Assembly: GCA_002118135.1 (NCBI GenBank)
Contig: BDIU01000123.1
Location: 1 to 64,000, forward strand
Direction: 5' to 3'
From: Trebouxia sp. TZW2008
Taxonomy: Eukaryota > Chlorophyta > Trebouxiophyceae > Trebouxiales > Trebouxiaceae
Length of the DNA stretch: 64,000 bases
Part shown: one piece after another, positions 58,835 to 64,000 of the stretch
Layout of the letters: each line of letters opens with the position of its first letter
Numbering within the stretch: the stretch's first letter is position 1
The notes under the pieces: generated by a model
Databases searched by the model: none
What the model was told of the DNA's origin: nothing
The model's input: the letters and a program-made list of their open reading frames with translations, nothing else
Program-made: the position numbers and the translations under genes

Positions 58835-61355
58835 ATGGCGGACGTCACAACCTCCGCAGGCGAGGCTTCCAGCAGTGGCAGAACCGATGACACGGAGAAG
58901 CCGACTGTAGTGCTTGTCATAGGTGAGATCCCAGTCAATTGGCGCAAGTACCTTGCCGACGGTCGTTGAACTCTCAAATGACACCACAGGCATGGCCGGC
59001 TCTGGCAAGACTACTCTCCTGCAGAGACTCAACTCGCATCTGCACACCACCAAGACCCCGGGCTACATCATCAACCTGGACCCTGCTGTGACTCAGGTCC
59101 CTTACGGAGCGAACATAGACATACGCGACACGGTATGCAAGTATCTGACCTTTGCGCAACGCCAGCACATGCGACGCATGCATCAAGCCTTTACTGGATC
59201 AGCTAGCCCTGATATCTTGCTGCTCCTGTGTGACTCTTCACTGCTGCTGCTGGCGCAGGTACACTACAAAAATGTCATGAAGCAATATGGCTTGGGCCCT
59301 AATGGCGGCATTCTCACCTCTCTCAATCTTTTTGCCACGCGCTTTGATCAGGTGCTGACTCACTCTGCCTGTCTCCAATTGATGCATAGCTCTCGGCAGC
59401 ATGTTCTTCTGCTTGGCATGACAACCCTCTGTGACCTTCATTCTGCTCTTGCTGTTCTATAGCAGTACCATGTGCATTGCTCTCTGATGCAGCAGTGTCC
59501 CATCAGCAATTGCAGCTTGCAGCGCTTCAGAATTGACATTGCAGCTGAACTGACTCATTGGTTTGTTCAGGTCATCAGCCTGTGTGAGAAGAAACGAGAT
59601 CCGCCCTTGAAGTATGTCATCGTAGACACTCCAGGCCAGATCGAAATCTTCACCTGGTCTGCATCAGGCGCTATTATCACAGAAGCTTTTGCATCTGGTT
59701 TCCCAACTACGATAGCCTTCATTATTGACACGCCCAGATGTGCACACCCACAAACCTTCATGAGCAACATGCTCCAGGTATAGCATGACCCCCAACTGCG
59801 CTGCCCAGTGCTGATTGGCCAGCCTAGATGGCAACATTCTGTTGCTACACTGCACTGCACTGCACTGCATTGCAGTGACTGCAACACCTGTGTCATGTCC
59901 AATTCAGTCATGCTTGAACACATTTGCTGTTGGAATGTGGCCAGTGCAGGTCGGATGCTGTCAATCTTGTCATGTTGGTCTGACTTTGCAAGACTTTGTT
60001 AACATGCCTATGTGCTGTTTCATGAAGCTCAATCAACCGCGTCCAGCATGCTGGGCGTTACATGAAAGTATAATGCTTTCAATGCTGACTCTGCAGGCAT
60101 GCAGTATCCTGTACAAGTCAAAGCTCCCAATGCTGTTGGTGTTCAACAAGACAGATGTTGCTCGGCATCAGTTTGCCCTAGACTGGATGGCAGACTTTGA
60201 GACGTTCCATGTTGCCCTCCAAGCTGATTCCTCTTACGCCTCAACTCTGTCCAAGTCACTGTCTCTGGTATTGTTCTGCCCAATCATCTTGCGAATTTGT
60301 ACAGTAATGTCTCTTTGTACCAACTGCGTTGATTACCAAGAGCATTGTCCTTATGACGAGCTGTGCTTACTCAAAGGTATCACTGCAGTCAGCATGCAGT
60401 GACTGGTTCCCACTTGCCTTGTCTATACTTCAAGCTTGTCCTTGCACCAGTGTCTCTATGAGGACAACTTATTGTATGCTGCAAATGATGCCTCGTATTG
60501 CCTGGTCTCAGTGCATTTGGGCAGTCTGCACCTGTGTGCAGTTTCAGCACTTCACACATGCCAACAACTGCAAGCATTTGAGTGAGCGACGCGTCAGCGT
60601 TCCATTCGACATTGTGAGTCATTGCACATGTGTTGCTGTGCATTGCGGGGAGATAAATGATGATGTTGCTGCATGCTATCAGGTGCTAGAGGAGTTCTAT
60701 TGCAACTTGAAGACAGTTGGGGTGTCAGCAGTGACTGGTGAAAACATTGATGAATTCTTCACATCTGTACAAGCTAGCGCAGATGAGTATCTGAAGTACT
60801 ACAAGCCAGAGTTGGATCGCAAGCTGCAAGTGAGTGCTTGTGGCAGATCCTGCGAGACTGATGTGCTGCGGATGATGTCCCTTTTGATGAATGGAAGGAA
60901 GTGATGCAAAATTTCACATCAGTGTCATTTGTTGACCATATGTTGAAGCTTGTTGCAGATCATGCTGAGCCTACTCTTTATTGTGTACAAATTTGTTGCT
61001 GCCTGTTCAATGTACAACATTCATGACAAACATGACTGTTCTGCTGTCTGGTCTGTGATGTTTTCCCTGACAAGAGACTCTGCGCTGCTACCTGTCCTGT
61101 GCTTTGCCTCATGACACAAATGACTGCGCTGCTGTCAAGCGACAGTCTTATGGTGCCATGTTACTGCAGGAGAGAAGTGACCTTGAGGCTCAAAGGCAAG
61201 CAAAGGAACTTAGCAAACTGAGACTTGACAGATCTGATCCACAGACTGGAGCTGAGGCATCACAGGGCACAAAAGTAGCCTTAGACGGCAGAGCTAGACC
61301 AACAGTACAGTCAGCAGATGAGCTCGATGGCCACAGCACTGATGACTCTGACTGA
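58835..61355 (+). CDS. GPN1: GPN-loop GTPase 1
   Basis: Seven exons (58835-58922, 58990-59132, 59259-59351, 59571-59777, 60097-60267, 60683-60829, 61170-61355) join in phase to 344 residues. GPN1 (yeast Npa3) helps assemble and import RNA polymerase II. Motifs: P-loop [30 protein letters not shown], the diagnostic GPN tripeptide in [16 protein letters not shown], the switch [26 protein letters not shown] joined to [11 protein letters not shown], the specificity motif NKTD, and [14 protein letters not shown]. The C-terminus is charged and less conserved, ending STDDSD. A partial MITE lies in intron 5. The start at 58835 gives the expected short acidic N-tail before the P-loop. Confidence 0.95.
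60300..60470. mobile_element. degraded MITE in GPN1 intron 5
   Basis: The left end TACAGTAATGTCTCTTTGTA, the interior CATTGTCCTTATGA and the CTGCAGTCAGCATGCAGTGA palindrome match the TIR family. The right end is not preserved. Confidence 0.55.
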
Positions 61356-62293
61356 TGATGGTCCATCATGGTCACATCGCAATCCAGAGAAATGTGACAA
61401 TCAGCCCCAGAGGGCAGGCATGTCTTCAAGAATCAGTGTGTTTGCAGGGATTGCAGCCTTTGCTGAATTGTGCAGGCATGCAACCCATGTGTGCTGAATC
61501 TCGTTGATACAATTTCTTTGGTTGTTTTGCAATCAATTGGTGAAGCGGCATCACAATGACTGCCTGTGCAGCGTCGTTGCACAGAGCCTTTGACAGCATG
61601 CCTCACAGCTCAAATCTGTTGTCACAGTTGAGTTGCTCAGCCCACTGACTGTGACAAACAACCTTAGCAGCAGTTTTGCAGCTGATTCTGGACACCAATC
61701 AAGTAGTCAAGGCAGCTGCCTTTGTGCAGATGAATTACTGCAGTGCTTTCCATGCAAGCGGACTGTCTTGTTACCTCCCACCTCGACCATGCCCCTTGTA
61801 CCTTCCGTGACTCATCTATCAAGATTACAAGGGACGACTCAACACTGAACTCAGCAGCAACATACAAAAGCAACTGTAGTTGTCAATGAATATAGCAATA
61901 CCAGTAAGCAACGAGCTTCTGAACACAATCAACGACACCGACTGCAAAAACTTGATCGCAGCAGTGCCCACTTGAGGGCAGCGTCATGAAACTCATCGGC
62001 AGTTGCTTCAGCGTCCTCATGTGTAATCATAGTCGCAGTGTTATCATGCCTTAGACGCCTGTCTTTCGTCGCAGAGCATTAGGCTGTGTTGCTGGCGCTG
62101 GAAAGCCAGGTCTCTGGTACTCCTCGCTTGCATCTGAACATCACAGCAGAGAATGTTTGCAATGCTTTGCACAACTGCCTTGCCAAGCGCACAGTTGTAC
62201 GCTCTCAGGTTCTGCCAGGCAAGTTTCTGCGGATCCTTCAGCTCACAATTGACATGATGCTAATGATCAATGCAGAGCAGACATGCAACCCAA
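61356..62293. other. convergent intergenic region
   Basis: This lies between the GPN1 stop and the stop of the coiled-coil gene. No exon or repeat is recognised beyond scattered TGACAG/GCAGCA stretches. It should contain both 3' UTRs. Confidence 0.45.
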
Positions 62294-64000
62294 TCAGATG
62301 CGCAGCTGGTTTTCACTGCAACACATGGCAAAGGTAAAGGCACAATCATCAATGAGTCCAGGCTCACCAGGTATGCCAGGGTAGGGGGTAGCAGGGGCAG
62401 ACTCTGTACTGAAGGTGCGGGAGACGTTCTTCTGGAGGCCTACAATCTTCTCCAGCTGACGTGCCACCTTGGCCTCCCAGCGAGCCAGCATGCGCTGGTG
62501 AGCCTCCAGCCGCAGCCGTAGCTCTGCCATGGCAGCATCATTGCTCGCCTGGTTCATCTGCAAATGTCAAGGCTTTGTTGTCGTGTCGCATGGATGAGCA
62601 TCAGCCAAGACAGCCTCCCTTTGGGCCAGCATGCGCTGGTAAGCCTGCAGCCGCAGCCGCATCTCTGCCATGGCAGCGTCATTGCTTGCCTGGTTCATCT
62701 GCATTGTGCACTTCACAGCTTATTTCCTCATTTCCACAGTCATTGCTAGATCAAGACGTGGACTTTAATCAATCAGGCAGGACAGCCTTCCAGCGCGCCA
62801 GCATACACTGGTGGGCCTCCAGCTGCAGCTGCAGCTCTGCCGTGGCAGCGTCATTGCTTGCCTGGTTCATCTGCATCATTCATTTGATACCTTGTATGTG
62901 TGTACCCTGGTGCAGAGCAACATTGGACTGAACTGACCTTTGAAGAGCAGCTGCAGGGCTGCCAAGTGTAGCTACATGCATGATGACATGAACACCGGAA
63001 TGTGAAAGAAGCACTTCTATATATACAACATAGCATGTGGTATCTTGCGACACAGGAACTGAACATATGCAAGGCAGGGACGCACGTGCCCCTCAAGAGC
63101 AGCCTCAGACTGCTGCATCTCCACAAGCTGCGCTCTGAGCTTAGCAACATCCTTCTCAGCGCCTTGCACTCTGGCTAGGGAGTGACTGTCCTGAGTAAGC
63201 ATTCTCAAAACACGTGCAAGGGACTGTGATTGACCCGGCAATGAAGAGTTCCTCCTGGTCAATCACAATCTACAGCCGTGCAAGGAATTTAGACTGACCT
63301 GCCCCTCAAGAGCAGCCTCAGACTGCTGCAGTTCCACAAGCTGCGCTCTGAGCTTGGCCACGCTCTCTTCAGCGCCTTGCACTCTGGCTGGGGAGTGGCT
63401 GTCCTGGGCAATGACTCTGAGGATGCCCTCAATGCGCTGCATGCGGTTGGCGCCCTTCTGAGTAGTGGCCTTCAGGCGGGCAAACAGCTGCTGGGGTGTC
63501 TGTCCTGGATCCCGTGCTGTCTCTGTGTACCTGCACTAGTCAAACTGCGGTCATGCCAGTCGCTGGCAATTGCTGGTTGCTGTGTAAGACACGCCGAAGC
63601 CTGTAGGCGGGCAAACAGCTGCTGTGGGGTCTGGCGTGGGTCCTGTGCTGTCTCTGTATACCTGCAGCAGTGTATTGCATCATGAATCAACAGGTCGTGC
63701 TAAATCAATCATTGGATCAGATACTCACATGTGCTGGTTACTAACCCAGATGACCTACAGAGAGACATGCAGCTGATGGGATTTCTGGGCTGTGCCTGTA
63801 TGTGTGCAACAGTCAGGGTGGCGTGTGACGCAGCACCGTATATGCTCAACACATCACCACAGACTAAAGCAAGTCTCTGCAAATGATCTGTCCCGTCAAG
63901 CAAGGGTCAACTCATGTCAGGAGCAATTGAGTGGGTAGAGAGTGCATTTACCTCTCTGAGAAGGTGTTGGAGTTGTTGCTGAGGCCTGACATGCCAGACA
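62294..64000 (-). CDS. 3' part of a coiled-coil protein gene (runs off the window)
   Basis: The readable exons are >64000-63952, 63729-63754 (only 26 nt), 63299-63530 and 62294-62557. They join in phase: ...QHLLRE, VIWVSNQHM, YTETARDPGQTPQQLFARLK, RMQRIEGILRVIAQDSH, ESVAKLRAQLVELQQSEAAL, then MNQASNDAAMAELRLRLEAH, ARWEAKVARQLEKIVGLQ and a Pro/Gly tail. The heptad-like Leu/Ala spacing and charged residues indicate a coiled coil. No family is recognised, and the N-terminal part lies beyond 64000. A GT at the PGIPG/EPG point could end the last coding exon earlier than 62294. Confidence 0.6.
62558..62875 (-). repeat. acceptor-side copies of the last coiled-coil exon
   Basis: The exon starting at 62557 (MNQASNDAAMAELRLRLEAH) is preceded by copies with starts at 62698 (MNQASNDAAMAEMRLRLQAY) and 62870 (MNQASNDAATAELQLQLEAH), each ~100 bp with its own CAG acceptor but no convincing donor. 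Confidence 0.85.
63075..63200 (-). repeat. downstream copy of coiled-coil exon 3' edge
   Basis: It encodes a GAEKDVAKLRAQLVEMQQSE-like stretch, a near copy of the end of exon 63299-63530 (GAEESVAKLRAQLVELQQSE), lying in the following intron with a CACGTGCG-like replacement of the donor. Confidence 0.8.
63598..63665 (-). repeat. upstream copy of coiled-coil exon 5' edge
   Basis: It encodes YTETAQDPRQTPQQLFARLQ after a CAG acceptor, duplicating the start of exon 63299-63530 (YTETARDPGQTPQQLFARLK). It then diverges. Confidence 0.8.

Overview
The window is nuclear DNA from an intron-rich eukaryote, most probably a chlorophyte green alga (trebouxiophyte-like; this lineage call is inference). Three things support it: plant-type gene families (an MSI4/FVE-like WD40 protein, a plastid CRT-like transporter, a chloroplast DUF3110 protein), GT-AG introns with two GC-AG exceptions, and mixed, roughly balanced base composition. 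Coding regions are split into short exons, so gene models were built by joining exons whose splice phases agree.

Layout, left to right: MSI4/FVE-like histone-binding WD40 protein (-, 432-6589); a 1.8 kb gap with a stray CLT exon fragment; a 15-exon Tudor + PWWP-like chromatin protein (-, 8409-18459); a 3 kb gap and interspersed repeats; a duplicated 5' part of a malic enzyme gene (+, 21570-23100), more repeats, then the complete malic-enzyme-like gene (+, 25071-30446); glutamine synthetase (-, 31372-34003); CDC48/p97 (-, 34513-41483, 15 exons, complete); a plastid-targeted DUF3110 protein (-, 42630-44644); a transposon-rich 8 kb with a CLT pseudogene, a Ty3/gypsy remnant and a repeat-family copy; a two-exon mini PWWP gene (+, 52556-53182); the CLT (CRT-like) plastid transporter (-, 53840-58395); the GPN1 GTPase (+, 58835-61355), sharing a 439 bp divergent promoter with CLT; and the 3' end of a coiled-coil gene (-, 62294 to beyond 64000). 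The genes are housekeeping and regulatory and do not form a pathway cluster.

The striking property is structural. In at least seven neighbouring genes, introns carry local serial copies of the edge of the adjacent exon together with its splice site: acceptor-side copies (malic enzyme exon 3, CLT exon 6, CDC48 exon 13, Tudor-PWWP exon 14, coiled-coil exons), donor-side copies (glutamine synthetase exon 2) or whole exons (an MSI4 exon present three times, an amplified Tudor-PWWP exon pair). In most cases one copy continues a conserved protein and the others look like decoys or candidate alternative exons. A second theme is an inverted segmental duplication of the PWWP/CLT convergent junction about 45 kb apart, with reciprocal decay. 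A third is a malic-enzyme-like protein with substitutions at several expected substrate-binding residues.
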